Shown piece by piece: positions 24,947 to 34,325 of a DNA stretch of 64,000 bases. The notes below the pieces were generated by a model, which had not been told where the DNA came from, ran no database searches, and saw only the letters and a program-made list of their open reading frames with translations. This DNA is from Brevibacterium antiquum (GTDB lineage Bacteria; Actinomycetota; Actinomycetes; Actinomycetales; Brevibacteriaceae). The translations under genes and the position numbers were made by a program. Positions within the stretch are counted from its first letter, which is position 1; the number at the start of each line of letters is the position of its first letter. The stretch spans positions 310,001 through 374,000 of the forward strand of contig NZ_JABASX010000003.1 in assembly GCF_016107655.1 (NCBI RefSeq), read 5' to 3'.

Positions 24947-27619
24947 ATGGCAGACGCGGATTCAGAGGATTCCAGTGCCCTGGTCGAAGCCGTCCGGCCG
25001 CCGTCCGGCGTGCATCGCTTTGTGGGCGCGAAGGTCCTCATCCGCATCCTCGCGGCCGTCCTCGTTCTGCTGCTCGTCCTGACCCTGCTCGGTGTCTTCC
25101 TCGTCCAACGGTCCTATCCCACCACGGACGGCGACATCTCACTGTCGGGCCTGGACGCCGAGGTCAGCGTCACCCGCGATGAATCGGGTGTCCCGACCAT
25201 TGAGGCCAGCAACTCCCACGACCTCTTCATGGCTCAGGGCTTCGTCCACGCCCAGGATCGGTTCTGGGAGATGGACTTCCGCAGGCATGTCACCTCGGGC
25301 CGGCTCTCGGAACTCTTCGGCGAGTCACAGTTCGGCACCGACAAGTTCATTCGCACATTGGGCTGGAGGAAGGTCGCCGAGGCGGAGGTCGCGGCACTCG
25401 ATGACAAGACACGCGCGTACTACGAGGCCTATGCCGAGGGCGTGAACGCCTACCTGCGCGACAAGTCCCCCACCGAGGTGTCCCTCGAGTACGGCATCGT
25501 CGGTCTTCAGGCCGGTGGCGTCGAGATCGAGGAATGGACTCCGGTCGACAGTGTCTCCTGGCTCAAGGCCATGGCCTGGGACCTGCGCTCGAATGTCGAG
25601 GACGAGATCGACCGAGCAATCAGCCAGACCGCGCTCGATGATGAGCAGATGGCCGATGTCTATCCCGACTACCCCTATGACACCCGCCCGACGATCATCG
25701 GCGGCAATGCCGGCGCCAAAGCCCGTGACGAAGACGAAGCGCGTGACCAAGACGAAGCAAGTGACGAGGGCCAAGCACGTGCCGGGGGCGAGGTGACTGC
25801 TGCGGACACACAGCAATCGGGACACGGCGGAGGGACCGAGACTCCCAGCAGCCTCGGCGAGCTCAAGGAGCACCTGAAGTCGCTGCCGGTGCTCCTGGGA
25901 GTCAACAGTCATGACATCGGGTCGAACTCGTGGGTGGTCTCCGGTGAGCACACCGCCACCGGTGCCCCGCTGCTGGCCAATGATCCGCACCTGTCTCCCG
26001 CCATGCCTTCCGTGTGGCATCAGATCGGACTGCGCTGCACCGAAATCACGCCCGAATGCCCCTTCGACGTGTCCGGCTTCTCCTTCTCGGGGCTGCCCGG
26101 CGTCGTCATCGGCCACAACCAGAGCATCGCTTGGGGACTGACGAATCTGGGGCCCGACGTCGCCGACCTCGTGGTCGAGAAGGTCCGCGACGGCGAAGTC
26201 GTCCGTGATTCTGGGGACGAACCCGTGACCACACGCAAGGAGACCGTGAAGATCGCGAAACAGGAACCTCGCGAGATCACGATCCGCTCAACGAGCAACG
26301 GCCCTCTCATCTCGGATCTCGATGGAACCTATCGCAATGTGCTCGATGCCTCGACCGGGGCGAACACCGCAGACACGAAATCAGGTCCAGCCGGCGAGCA
26401 CTACCAGCTGGCGCTGCAGTGGACGGCCCTGGAACCGGGCAACACAGCCTCGGCGATCTTCGGGCTCAATGCGGCGACGAACTGGAGCGAATTCCGGCAG
26501 GCCGCCTCGCTCTTCGACGTCCCCTCCCAGAACCTCATCTACGCGGATACCAAAGGCAACATCGGCTATCAGGTGCCGGGGAGGATCCCCAAACGCGGCG
26601 AGGGCGACGGCATGCTGCCACGGCACGGTTGGAAGACCGACGAAGATTGGCAGGGATACCTCGACTTCGAGGATCTGCCGAGTCTGTACAACCCCGAACG
26701 TGGCTGGATCGTGACGGCGAACAATCCTGTCACCCCTCCAGGAGGGTCGGTCCAGTTGAGCAATGACTTCGACGATGGAGACCGGGCGCGGCGGATCACT
26801 AAGCTGCTGCAGGACACGATCGCCCAGGGGGACGTCACGATGGGCGACATGTCTCGCGTTCAGGGTGATGACCTCAATCCCCTTGCACTGACCCTGATCC
26901 CGCTGCTGGAAGAGATCGATGCCGGCGTGGGCACCGACATCGCCGAAGCTCAGGAGCTGCTCTCGGACTGGGATGGCCGCGATGATGCCAACAGTGCCGC
27001 TGCAGCGTATTTCAATGTGCTCTCGAAGACGATCCTCGACGAAGTGTTCGCTCCGAAGCTGCCTGATGCTGTGCCTCCGGCCGGCGGATCACGCTGGTAT
27101 CTCATCATCAAGAACCAGCTGAAGGATCCGGACTCCGAGTGGTGGGCCGACGACGAGGTCGAGAATCGGGACGAAGCGCTGGCTCGGGCCATGGATTCTG
27201 CGTGGAAGACGACCGAGGATCTGCTCGGCTCCGAACCCGTGACCTGGCGGTGGGGCATCCTGCACAGGCTGACCATCCGCAACGCCAGCCTCGGCGAATC
27301 AGGGATCAAACCCATTGAGCGGCTGTTCAATCGAGGCCCCTACGAGGTCTCGGGCGGGTCCGGAGAAGTCAATGCCACGGGCTGGGACGCCTCGGTGGGC
27401 TTCGAGACGAACTGGGTGCCCTCGATGCGACAGATCGTTGACCTCAAGGACTTCAACCACTCCCGGTGGATCAACCTCACGGGGGCCTCGGGCCATGCCT
27501 TCCACCCGCACTATGCAGATCAGACCGAGGACTGGGCAGCCGGCGCAACCCGGCCCTGGCCGTACACACCCGATGCGCTGGACCGGCACACCGAGGATTC
27601 GCTGGTACTTCGGCCCTGA
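24947..27619 (+). CDS. Penicillin acylase family (S45, Ntn-hydrolase) protein, membrane anchored
   Basis: 890 aa. It has a cytosolic N-terminus, one membrane helix at about residues 28-53, then the penicillin amidase domains. The precursor is expected to cleave itself before Ser326 in GSNSWVVSG, the N-terminal nucleophile of the beta chain (SNMW in E. coli penicillin G acylase). Further motifs are PLLANDPHLSP, NQSIAWGLTN and the long alpha/beta core. Just before the nucleophile lies a charged insertion with repeated Asp/Glu/Arg (residues 258-290), in the spacer that is normally removed. Substrates in Actinobacteria include acyl-homoserine lactones and N-acyl amides. The real one is unknown. 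Confidence 0.88.
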   Translation: MADADSEDSSALVEAVRPPSGVHRFVGAKVLIRILAAVLVLLLVLTLLGVFLVQRSYPTTDGDISLSGLDAEVSVTRDESGVPTIEASNSHDLFMAQGFVHAQDRFWEMDFRRHVTSGRLSELFGESQFGTDKFIRTLGWRKVAEAEVAALDDKTRAYYEAYAEGVNAYLRDKSPTEVSLEYGIVGLQAGGVEIEEWTPVDSVSWLKAMAWDLRSNVEDEIDRAISQTALDDEQMADVYPDYPYDTRPTIIGGNAGAKARDEDEARDQDEASDEGQARAGGEVTAADTQQSGHGGGTETPSSLGELKEHLKSLPVLLGVNSHDIGSNSWVVSGEHTATGAPLLANDPHLSPAMPSVWHQIGLRCTEITPECPFDVSGFSFSGLPGVVIGHNQSIAWGLTNLGPDVADLVVEKVRDGEVVRDSGDEPVTTRKETVKIAKQEPREITIRSTSNGPLISDLDGTYRNVLDASTGANTADTKSGPAGEHYQLALQWTALEPGNTASAIFGLNAATNWSEFRQAASLFDVPSQNLIYADTKGNIGYQVPGRIPKRGEGDGMLPRHGWKTDEDWQGYLDFEDLPSLYNPERGWIVTANNPVTPPGGSVQLSNDFDDGDRARRITKLLQDTIAQGDVTMGDMSRVQGDDLNPLALTLIPLLEEIDAGVGTDIAEAQELLSDWDGRDDANSAAAAYFNVLSKTILDEVFAPKLPDAVPPAGGSRWYLIIKNQLKDPDSEWWADDEVENRDEALARAMDSAWKTTEDLLGSEPVTWRWGILHRLTIRNASLGESGIKPIERLFNRGPYEVSGGSGEVNATGWDASVGFETNWVPSMRQIVDLKDFNHSRWINLTGASGHAFHPHYADQTEDWAAGATRPWPYTPDALDRHTEDSLVLRP

Positions 27620-27635
27620 GCGAGGAGCGAGACGG

Positions 27636-28835
27636 TCAGGCCCTGGGCAGGATCTTCGCCTCGAGGAAGTTCGCCACATCGTCTTCCCAGCGGACCGGGT
27701 CGATGTTCCATTCCTTGGTGTGGCGGGCCTTGTCGTAGACGGGCATCGTCACGAGGTCGCGACGCACGGACGCCAGCGCGTGAGACGGCGAAGACGGCAC
27801 GAATTCGTCGTCGTCTGAGTGGATGAGCAGGACCGGAACGTCGAGTTCCGCAGCGCGTGTCACCCAGTCCAGCCTGCCCAGATCCAAAGGCGTCTGCAGT
27901 CCGGTGATCGGTCGCGCCCACGGTTGGGTGATCATCTCCAGCGTGAGTTTGGCGATGGGCGTCGGAAGCATATTGCGTCGAGCCTGGCCGTCGAGGACAT
28001 TCACCCAGTCGACGACGGGACCATCGAGGACGAGAGCCTTCACATACCGTCTGTTCCGACCACGGGAGGCGGCCTGCAAGGCGATGGCCCCACCCATCGA
28101 CCAGCCGAAGAGGACAACGTCGCGGGCGCCCTGTGACACGGCGAAGTCGATCGCGGCGTCCACGTCGATCCATTCGGTGTCGCCGAGGCCGTAGCGGGAG
28201 GTGGTCTCGACCCTGACCTCGGCGTCGCTGCGGTAGGACATGGCGATCGCCGGGACGCCCAGCGTATTGAGGATCGGGGCGGCTCGCAGGCCTTCGGCTC
28301 GGGTGCTGGCGCGGCCGTGGACGAGGATCGCCCAGGTGTCATGAGGTTCGGGATGGTCTGTGGGCAGCAGCCAGGCAGGCAGTCTTCCCGCGTCGGATTC
28401 GATCTCGATGTCCTCGGCGTTGACTCCTGCAGCCACGGGCTCCGGGTACACGATGCCCGTCCAACGACCGTGAGAGGCACGCTTGATGTCTCCACGGGTG
28501 ACCGAGAGGATCTCTCGGGAGACGGTTCTCGACCGCGGGTCATACTCGACGATGTCACCGATCACGGCATGGCCGGCGCCCTGGTTGAAGTAGAGGCCAT
28601 AGGTGCCTCGCACCGTCGTCTCTTCATCGGCGGGCAGATGGATGCGCATATTGGGCGGGAATCCGTCGATGTGGAGAATCTCGAGTTCTTCCGGCGCGTT
28701 TTCGGGAACCACGATCTTTCGCGCGAAATAGACGGCCAGCCCCGAGGACGCCACCGAGATCACGGCGCCGATCCCAGCACCGACACCCACCGAAGCCAGA
28801 AGCAGGCGAGTCGGGAATTTAGTGTCGCGAACCAT
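27636..28835 (-). CDS. Alpha/beta hydrolase, membrane anchored
   Basis: 399 aa. An N-terminal hydrophobic helix (about residues 10-37) is followed by a linker domain and an alpha/beta-hydrolase fold. It has the oxyanion region AILVHGRASTRAEGL, nucleophile elbow GWSMGG (Ser246), the acid in LLIHSDDDEFVP, and a catalytic His in YDKARHTKEWN. It resembles FrsA/YqiA-like serine hydrolases, with the substrate not predictable. It converges with the penicillin-acylase gene, 16 bases apart, and is divergent from msrB. Confidence 0.88.
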   Translation of the reverse strand: MVRDTKFPTRLLLASVGVGAGIGAVISVASSGLAVYFARKIVVPENAPEELEILHIDGFPPNMRIHLPADEETTVRGTYGLYFNQGAGHAVIGDIVEYDPRSRTVSREILSVTRGDIKRASHGRWTGIVYPEPVAAGVNAEDIEIESDAGRLPAWLLPTDHPEPHDTWAILVHGRASTRAEGLRAAPILNTLGVPAIAMSYRSDAEVRVETTSRYGLGDTEWIDVDAAIDFAVSQGARDVVLFGWSMGGAIALQAASRGRNRRYVKALVLDGPVVDWVNVLDGQARRNMLPTPIAKLTLEMITQPWARPITGLQTPLDLGRLDWVTRAAELDVPVLLIHSDDDEFVPSSPSHALASVRRDLVTMPVYDKARHTKEWNIDPVRWEDDVANFLEAKILPRA

Positions 28836-29018
28836 GAATACCTCCTGACTTCATTGTCACCCAAGGAATGAGAAGTCTCCAAACGCTGTTGTGCAGGTGA
28901 GAGGGCTCTCAGAGCCAGCTCGCTGCTCCATCAGCCATCGCCGGAGAAGGACTCCTGCGTGTCCGGCAGCAGTGGGACAATGGACTCCAACAGATATCGA
29001 CAAGCACCGGAGGTCGCG

Positions 29019-29444
29019 ATGAGTCAGTCGCCGAACGTCAATACAGAAGACAATCCCGAGGAGATCCGCTGGCAGGATGTACTCACTCCTGATGAATTCG
29101 CGGTGCTGCGCGAAGGCGGCACGGAGCGTCCGTTCACCGGCGAATACGTCGACACGACCAGCGTCGGAATGTACCAGTGCCGTGCCTGTGGCGCAGACCT
29201 GTTCCCCTCCGATACCAAGTTCTCCTCACACTGCGGTTGGCCCTCGTTCTACGCTCCCCTGGCCGAGGATCGGGTCCGCTACCTCCGCGATTCGTCCATG
29301 GGCATGGAGCGCGTCGAGGTCCGGTGCGCGAACTGCGATTCGCACATGGGCCACCTCTTCGAGGGAGAAGGCTACGACACCCCCACCGACCTGCGGTACT
29401 GCCTGAACTCGATCTCACTGCGCCTCGTCGACGGTCAGGAATGA
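29019..29444 (+). CDS. msrB: Peptide methionine-R-sulfoxide reductase
   Basis: Repairs R-methionine sulfoxide in proteins. 141 aa from the ATG at 29019 with GGAGG upstream; the longer frame to 28959 has none. Zinc is held by C54/C57 (CRACG) and C103/C106 (CANC). The catalytic Cys128 lies in LRYCLNSISL, and HCGWPSF is the substrate motif. The stop overlaps the start of the GNAT gene as ATGA. In M. tuberculosis msrB (Rv2674) also stands near the hemQ-hemY-hemE genes, so this marks the start of a conserved block. Confidence 0.96.
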   Translation: MSQSPNVNTEDNPEEIRWQDVLTPDEFAVLREGGTERPFTGEYVDTTSVGMYQCRACGADLFPSDTKFSSHCGWPSFYAPLAEDRVRYLRDSSMGMERVEVRCANCDSHMGHLFEGEGYDTPTDLRYCLNSISLRLVDGQE

Positions 29445-29968
29445 ACGAAGAATCACCGCTCGTCATCAAGTCCTTCGACGAGCTGACGCTTACTGAGCTC
29501 TACGGGATCGTCCAGCTGCGGTCCCAGGTCTTCGTCGTCGAGCAGAACTGCATCTTCCTCGATCAGGACGGAGTCGACACGTTGCCGCAGACTCTGCACG
29601 CTTTCTACCCCGATGACGCCAGGACCATGCAGGACAGCCACGGCGCCGAGGTGGGCCGCAGTCTTGCTCCCAGGGCCTACGCCCGCATCCTCCCGCCCGA
29701 TCTTCCCGACGGCCCGGCCTTTGAGCCGGGAGCCCGCAGCATCAGTCGGGTCGTGACAAACCCGCATGTGCGCGGCCAAGGCTGGAGTCGACGGCTGATC
29801 GGCGAGCTCGTTGCCGGCCACAGTCACCGACTGCTGACGCTCAACGCCCAATCTCACCTCGAGGGGTTCTACGAGAGCTTCGGATTCAGCCCGAATGGTC
29901 CGCGGTTCCTCGAGGACGGGATCGAGCACACCCCGATGTCACGCCCGGCGGATGCTTCATCCGCCTAA
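29441..29968 (+). CDS. GNAT acetyltransferase, ElaA-like
   Basis: 175 aa, translationally coupled to msrB (ATGA). ElaA features: ELYGIVQLRSQVFVVEQNCI at the N-terminus, the acetyl-CoA motif ISRVVTNPHVRGQGWSRRLI, and C-terminal NAQSHLEGFYESFGF. The acceptor substrate is unknown. The last codons form a GCGGATG-CTT-CATCCGC hairpin (29948-29964) that runs into the TAA stop and may serve as terminator. Confidence 0.88.
   Translation: MNEESPLVIKSFDELTLTELYGIVQLRSQVFVVEQNCIFLDQDGVDTLPQTLHAFYPDDARTMQDSHGAEVGRSLAPRAYARILPPDLPDGPAFEPGARSISRVVTNPHVRGQGWSRRLIGELVAGHSHRLLTLNAQSHLEGFYESFGFSPNGPRFLEDGIEHTPMSRPADASSA
29948..29964 (+). terminator. Hairpin at the end of the GNAT gene
   Basis: GCGGATG / CATCCGC, perfect 7-bp stem with a CTT loop, overlapping the last codons and followed by CTAAAGG. 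There is no U-run. Confidence 0.35.
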
Positions 29969-30046
29969 AGGCTTCCGCGCGCCTGGGCTGTCCCGGACTA
30001 CCCGGGGTGTCGAGGCGGAAAATGGACCGAGGGCTCCCGCGGCGGT

Positions 30047-30499
30047 TCAATCGACTGCATGAGCTGCGTCGGCCGCGGCGATGATCTTCGTCATAGTGGA
30101 GTGAAGTTCGCGCAGCTCTGTTTCACTCATATCGAGTTTGGTCATCATCTGCCCAGGAATCGCCTCAGCCGTCGCGCGCAGCTTCGCACCCGTGTCGGTC
30201 AGTGAGACTTCGACGACTCTTTCGTCGTGGCTGCTGCGTCGCTTCTCCACGTAGTCCAGTGCTTCGAGACGTTTGATCAGCGGCGACACCGTTGCAGCTT
30301 CGAGGCGAAGCAGCTCGGCAATCCTCCTCACAGGCAACATCTCATGGTGCCACAGAGCCAACATGACCAGGTACTGCGGATGGGTGAGGTGAATCGGTTC
30401 AAGCACCGAACGGTAGGCGGAGATCACTCCGCGCGAGGCGACAGCCAGGGCAAAGCAGACCTGACTCTCCAGAGCCAGAGGGTCGTGGGTGGTCGACAT
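30047..30499 (-). CDS. MarR-family regulator, OhrR-like
   Basis: 150 aa winged-helix repressor. The N-terminus SQVCFALAVASRGVISAYR places a lone Cys at position 15, the same position as the peroxide-sensing Cys of OhrR, followed by the OhrR-like LTHPQYLVMLALW. The winged helix covers about residues 55-100 (LLRLEAATVSPLIKRLEALD). An organic-peroxide or thiol-stress sensor is therefore likely. The usual partner ohr is not in the window; the divergent small protein is the only visible candidate target. A TTAGC-GT-GCTAA palindrome overlaps its promoter. Confidence 0.88.
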   Translation of the reverse strand: MSTTHDPLALESQVCFALAVASRGVISAYRSVLEPIHLTHPQYLVMLALWHHEMLPVRRIAELLRLEAATVSPLIKRLEALDYVEKRRSSHDERVVEVSLTDTGAKLRATAEAIPGQMMTKLDMSETELRELHSTMTKIIAAADAAHAVD

Positions 30500-30531
30500 C
30501 GCTTCTCATCCTCCCGAGGAGACATATCATT

Positions 30532-30561
30532 TAGTTAGCGTGCTAATGATTAGCGTACAAT
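30532..30561. promoter_or_regulatory. Divergent promoters with SlyA-like MarR box
   Basis: On the minus strand TTGTAC (30560-30555) and TAACTA (30537-30532) are spaced by 17 bases, a good promoter for marR. On the plus strand TACAAT (30556-30561) is a -10 for the small gene. Between them TTAGCGTGCTAA (30535-30546) is a palindrome matching the SlyA consensus TTAGCAAGCTAA at 10 of 12 positions. A second TTAGCGT begins at 30550. Repression of both genes by the MarR protein is inferred. Confidence 0.6.
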
Positions 30562-30623
30562 GGATTCATCAGGTTCGCTTCAAGAGGGCCGCAGCTCGGC
30601 TCTGAGACTTCGAATGGACTCGC

Positions 30624-30836
30624 ATGTCAGACTCACACGATCCCCAGCGACGCGTTGCGTGGCTCAATCGCTTCTTCCGCAAGATCGTCGGGCCTGCCCA
30701 AGTCGACAATTCCCGCCCCGGCGGCTACTACGAGGACGAGCACCTGCGACACGAACGACTCGATGCGATGGGTCTGGAGATGCGCACGGACGCCAATGGA
30801 CACTCGTACGTGGTGGAGAAGAAGCAGCCTGAGTGA
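30624..30836 (+). CDS. Small hydrophilic protein, unknown
   Basis: Not recognised. 70 aa, charged, no membrane segment: MSDSHDPQRRVAWLNRFF at the start, then PAQVDNSRPGGYYEDEHLRH and a Lys/Glu-rich end. Codon usage and composition look coding, and a TACAAT -10 lies 62 bases upstream next to the MarR box. There is no clear Shine-Dalgarno. An overlapping 90-aa frame from 30560 is Arg/Ala-rich and less likely. It may be a stress protein under the divergent regulator. Confidence 0.6.
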   Translation: MSDSHDPQRRVAWLNRFFRKIVGPAQVDNSRPGGYYEDEHLRHERLDAMGLEMRTDANGHSYVVEKKQPE

Positions 30837-30911
30837 TTGAGGCCTTTTCCCTGATCAACCTTCTGCCCTAATCAGGCTCCATCATGGTCTCGCGCCGCCT
30901 CAGGACAGCAG

Positions 30912-30952
30912 TCGGGGCCGCAGCGAGGCTTTGCGCCCTGCCGCGACCCCGA
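30912..30952 (-). terminator. Imperfect hairpin after hemQ
   Basis: TCGGGG (30912-30917) pairs with CCCCGA (30947-30952), and the inner CCGC / GCGG pairing extends the stem with bulges. It lies about 30 bases beyond the hemQ stop on the minus strand. Confidence 0.4.
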
Positions 30953-30980
30953 AGCGGCACTTCGAAGAGGCCGGTGAGAA

Positions 30981-31691
30981 TCAGCGCCAGTCGCTGATGA
31001 TATCGACGAGTTCACGGAGCGGTCCGGTGTAGAACGGAACCTCCTCGCGCACGTGAAGACGAGCCTCGGTGTTGCGAAGATCGCGCATGAGGTCGACGAT
31101 GCGGTGCAGTTCCGGGGCTTCGAAGGCCAACAGCCATTCGTAGTCGCCGAGGGCGAAGGAGGCGATCGTGTTGGCCTTGATGTCCTTGTAGCCCGCGGCG
31201 GCCATGCCATGATCGCGCAGCATCGTGGAGCGCTCTGCGGGATCGAGGAGATACCAGTCGTAGGACCGAACGAAGGGGTAGACACAGATGTACCTGCCCG
31301 GTTCGTCATCGGTCAGCAGCGCTGGCAGGTGTGCCTTGTTGAATTCGGCCGGGCGGTGCAGGCCCACAACCGACCAGACCGGTTCGAGGACTCCGCCCAA
31401 CATGCTGCGACGCACTGCCGAGTAGGCGGCCTGGACGAGTTCGATGGTCGGTGCATGCCACCAGAACATCACATCTGCATCCGCGCGCAGAGCAGAGACA
31501 TCGTAGATTCCGCGGACGACGAGGCCCTGGTCCTTCAATGGGGCGAGTGCTTCGTGGACCTCGTCGGCGAGTTCGGCACGGTCGGCATCGCCGAGTTCGC
31601 CCGCCGAGGCGAAAACCGAGTACGCGATATAGCGCGTCTCATTGTTCGCCTGTTCGATCTGCTCGTCCGTGGGCTTCGAGTATTCGCTCAT
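30981..31691 (-). CDS. hemQ: Coproheme decarboxylase (HemQ/ChdC)
   Basis: Last step of coproporphyrin-dependent heme synthesis: peroxide-driven decarboxylation of coproheme to heme b. It has the chlorite-dismutase fold, 236 aa, with the actinobacterial features [32 protein letters not shown] (catalytic Tyr region) and a His-containing helix [19 protein letters not shown]. The start at 31691 overlaps the hemY stop as ATGA; the frame upstream belongs to hemY. It is third in the hemE-hemY-hemQ operon. Confidence 0.95.
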   Translation of the reverse strand: MSEYSKPTDEQIEQANNETRYIAYSVFASAGELGDADRAELADEVHEALAPLKDQGLVVRGIYDVSALRADADVMFWWHAPTIELVQAAYSAVRRSMLGGVLEPVWSVVGLHRPAEFNKAHLPALLTDDEPGRYICVYPFVRSYDWYLLDPAERSTMLRDHGMAAAGYKDIKANTIASFALGDYEWLLAFEAPELHRIVDLMRDLRNTEARLHVREEVPFYTGPLRELVDIISDWR

Positions 31692-33124
31692 TCCTGCTCC
31701 TTCTGCTGTGTGTGTCCGTCTTCTGTGTGCGTCAGTGCTGAGAGAGTGATTCTCCGGGCAACCGTCTCGGCCCGGTCGATGCAGGCGGGGATGCCCACAC
31801 CGAAGTATGCCGAACCTGCCAATTCGAGGCCGGCGATTCCGGCGATCTCCGCATCGATTCTCGCCACTGTTTCGGCGTGGCCCGGCAGATACTGCGGCAG
31901 AGCACGTTCCCAGCGGTGCGCCTCGGCCGCGATGAGCCGATCTGATCGGCGATCGGCGATGGACTGCCAATCCGCGTAGGCGCGTGCGATGAGCTCATCA
32001 TCCTCGCAATCCTGCCAGCCCCCCGGCCCGTCCCCGTATCGCCCGATGCTCATCCGGATCAAGGCGGTGCCCTCAGGAATGCGCTCACGCATCCAGGGCC
32101 ATTTGTTCGACACGAATGTCGAGGCCTTGATGAATGAGCTCTCTGTCGGTGGGACGAGGAATCCGGATCCCTCGAGCCCACGGTCTCCGACCTCGACGAG
32201 GGCCGGGATCAGAGCGGTCGAAGCGTAGGGCACGGATGCGAGCATCGAAGCGGACTCAGGGGCCACCTCGGCGAGGAGATCCTTCGTCACATGCGCCGGG
32301 GTGGCCAGTACAACCGCATCGCAATCGACGACGAAGTCCTCGGTCGCCACCGCCCATCGGTCCCCCTCGTCCTGAACGGACGTCACCTGTGTGCCGGTGT
32401 GGATGGTGCCGCCGAGTTCGCGGATGTGCTGCTCGAGCGCCGGGACAAGGCGGTTGATCCCACCGACGAGACTCATGAACACCGGCTGCGGGCCCGTGCC
32501 CTCCGCGGACTGTGCGTCACGGGCAGCGAGCAGGCTCTGAACGAGCTCGAGCACCGAAGTCCCTTCGCGGGCTGCCGGCAGCAGAGCGGGCACCGTCGAC
32601 GCCAGCGATAGGTCACGGCACCGTCCTGCATAGACTCCCCCGAGCAGCGGGTCGACGAGCGTGTCGACGAGATCGGCGCCGAGGCGTTCCGTCAGGAAGT
32701 CCCCCAACGACACGTCCGAACCCGCGATCGGGTCCGTGATGACCTCATGAGCGACTCGGTCACTGACGTCTTCGCCGAGGAGGTCCCTGACCTCGGCCGC
32801 GTTGCCAGGCACTCCCATGACGGTGCGTTTGGGAATCGGGTGGAGGCGTCCCTTCGACAGGACGCGGGAGCTGTGCGCCGTTGACGGGAATTCGACGTCC
32901 AATCCGAGTTCAGCGGCGAGGTCCTTCGTCTCCGGACGCCGGTACAGGCTGGCTTCGGCCCCGGTGTCGAGGCCCACCGGCACTGCCCCGGCCAAAGTCG
33001 TCGAGTGCAGACACCCGCCAAGGCGCGCATCGGCCTCGAGGAGGGTGATCTGATGGTCGGGCGCCAGACGATAGGCGGTGACGAGCCCGGAGATGCCTCC
33101 TCCGACGATCGTGATGTGACTCAT
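31688..33124 (-). CDS. hemY: Coproporphyrinogen III oxidase (HemY/CgoX)
   Basis: FAD enzyme, 478 aa, that oxidises coproporphyrinogen III to coproporphyrin III in this pathway; it is often still labelled protoporphyrinogen oxidase. It starts [20 protein letters not shown], the GxGxxG FAD site, and has [24 protein letters not shown], and the C-terminal FAD segment [18 protein letters not shown]. The start at 33124 is four bases after the hemE stop; the frame upstream is inside hemE. It is coupled to hemQ by ATGA. Confidence 0.95.
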   Translation of the reverse strand: MSHITIVGGGISGLVTAYRLAPDHQITLLEADARLGGCLHSTTLAGAVPVGLDTGAEASLYRRPETKDLAAELGLDVEFPSTAHSSRVLSKGRLHPIPKRTVMGVPGNAAEVRDLLGEDVSDRVAHEVITDPIAGSDVSLGDFLTERLGADLVDTLVDPLLGGVYAGRCRDLSLASTVPALLPAAREGTSVLELVQSLLAARDAQSAEGTGPQPVFMSLVGGINRLVPALEQHIRELGGTIHTGTQVTSVQDEGDRWAVATEDFVVDCDAVVLATPAHVTKDLLAEVAPESASMLASVPYASTALIPALVEVGDRGLEGSGFLVPPTESSFIKASTFVSNKWPWMRERIPEGTALIRMSIGRYGDGPGGWQDCEDDELIARAYADWQSIADRRSDRLIAAEAHRWERALPQYLPGHAETVARIDAEIAGIAGLELAGSAYFGVGIPACIDRAETVARRITLSALTHTEDGHTQQKEQE

Positions 33125-33128
33125 GGCC

Positions 33129-34175
33129 TCAGCCCCGTGCGGACAGGATCTCTGCGGAGACGCGGTGGACTTCGGCCACGATCCGTCCTGGCACTTCCGG
33201 GTCGGTGTCGGGGAGGACTCCGTGGCCGAGGTTGAAGACGAATCCTGCCTCATGCTCGAGTCCCTGCCTGACGATCTCCTCGATGCGCGGGGCCAATGCT
33301 TCCCAGGGGGCGAAGAGCAGTGCCGGATCGAGGTTGCCCTGCAATGGTTGGCCCGGCTGCACCCGTGTCGAGGCATCGGTCAGGTCGACGCGGAAGTCGA
33401 CGCCGACTGCTGTGGAGCCTGCTCGTGACATGGAGCTCAGGAGTTCACCTGTCTGAACACCGAAGTGGATGCTCGGCACCTCATGGTGGCGCAGCGATTC
33501 GAAGACCGCGCTGGAGTGTTCAAGTACGTGGGCTTCGTAATCACGTCGGGACAGGTATCCGGCCCAGGAGTCGAAGAGCTGGAACGCGGAGGCTCCGGCG
33601 CCCAGCTGTACATCAAGGAATGTCGAGGAGATCCGAGCGAGCTTGCTCAGCAGAAGGGAGAAGGTCTCGGGGTCTGCGGCCATGAGGGATTTGGTCTTCT
33701 CATGGTTCTTGCTCGGTCCACCCTCGATGAGGTAGCTGGCCAGTGTGAAGGGGGCACCGGCGAAGCCGATGAGTGGAGTCTGCCCTGCCAGTTCTTCGAC
33801 GATCCGGCCGATGGATTCCGCGATGTCTGGGATCTGATCGGGTTCAAGCTCTGCCAGTGCTTCGACATCGGAGCGACTGCGGATCGGGCTTGCGATCACG
33901 GGCCCTGTGCCGGGGACGATCTCCACGTCGACGCCGGCCGCCTGCAGCGGGACCACGATGTCGGAGAAGAAGATGGCGGCGTCGACACCGTGCCTGCGCA
34001 CCGGCTGCAGGGTGATCTCTGAGACGAGGTCCGGGGTGCGGCAGGCACCGAGCATCGCGGTACCTGCTCGCAGCTCGCGATATTCGGGAAGTGATCGGCC
34101 GGCCTGCCGCATGAACCAGACCGGGGTGTGCGCAATCTGCTCTCCGCGCAGGGCGGGCAACAAGGTTGAAGTCAT
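33129..34175 (-). CDS. hemE: Uroporphyrinogen decarboxylase
   Basis: Converts uroporphyrinogen III to coproporphyrinogen III. 348 aa TIM barrel. The N-terminal signature PVWFMRQAGRSLPEYRELR holds the catalytic Arg pair. GVDAAIFFSDIVVPL gives the essential Asp, and FGVQTGELLSSM and NLGHGVLPDTDPE complete the site. GGAGG lies nine bases before the ATG. It is first gene of the hemE-hemY-hemQ operon. A perfect 19-base palindrome 50 bases upstream is a probable operator. Confidence 0.98.
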   Translation of the reverse strand: MTSTLLPALRGEQIAHTPVWFMRQAGRSLPEYRELRAGTAMLGACRTPDLVSEITLQPVRRHGVDAAIFFSDIVVPLQAAGVDVEIVPGTGPVIASPIRSRSDVEALAELEPDQIPDIAESIGRIVEELAGQTPLIGFAGAPFTLASYLIEGGPSKNHEKTKSLMAADPETFSLLLSKLARISSTFLDVQLGAGASAFQLFDSWAGYLSRRDYEAHVLEHSSAVFESLRHHEVPSIHFGVQTGELLSSMSRAGSTAVGVDFRVDLTDASTRVQPGQPLQGNLDPALLFAPWEALAPRIEEIVRQGLEHEAGFVFNLGHGVLPDTDPEVPGRIVAEVHRVSAEILSARG

Positions 34176-34224
34176 GCCCCCATCCTCCCATCTCGGGCGG
34201 ATGGATGCCCATCGGATTCCGGTT

Positions 34225-34243
34225 TCAAGACGCTGCGTCTTGA
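34225..34243. promoter_or_regulatory. Perfect palindrome upstream of the hemE operon
   Basis: TCAAGACGC-T-GCGTCTTGA: 9-bp perfect arms around one base, 50 bases before the hemE ATG and 83 before DUF3000. On the minus strand TTGAAA overlaps its end and could be a -35 for hemE. The binding protein is not known. Confidence 0.5.
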
Positions 34244-34325
34244 TCGCAGGTGCGGGTGAAAACTCTTGGTCCCATCACGGCGTGGACGATTCACCTCTAC
34301 CGTGGCCTGATCTATCGTGACAAGT

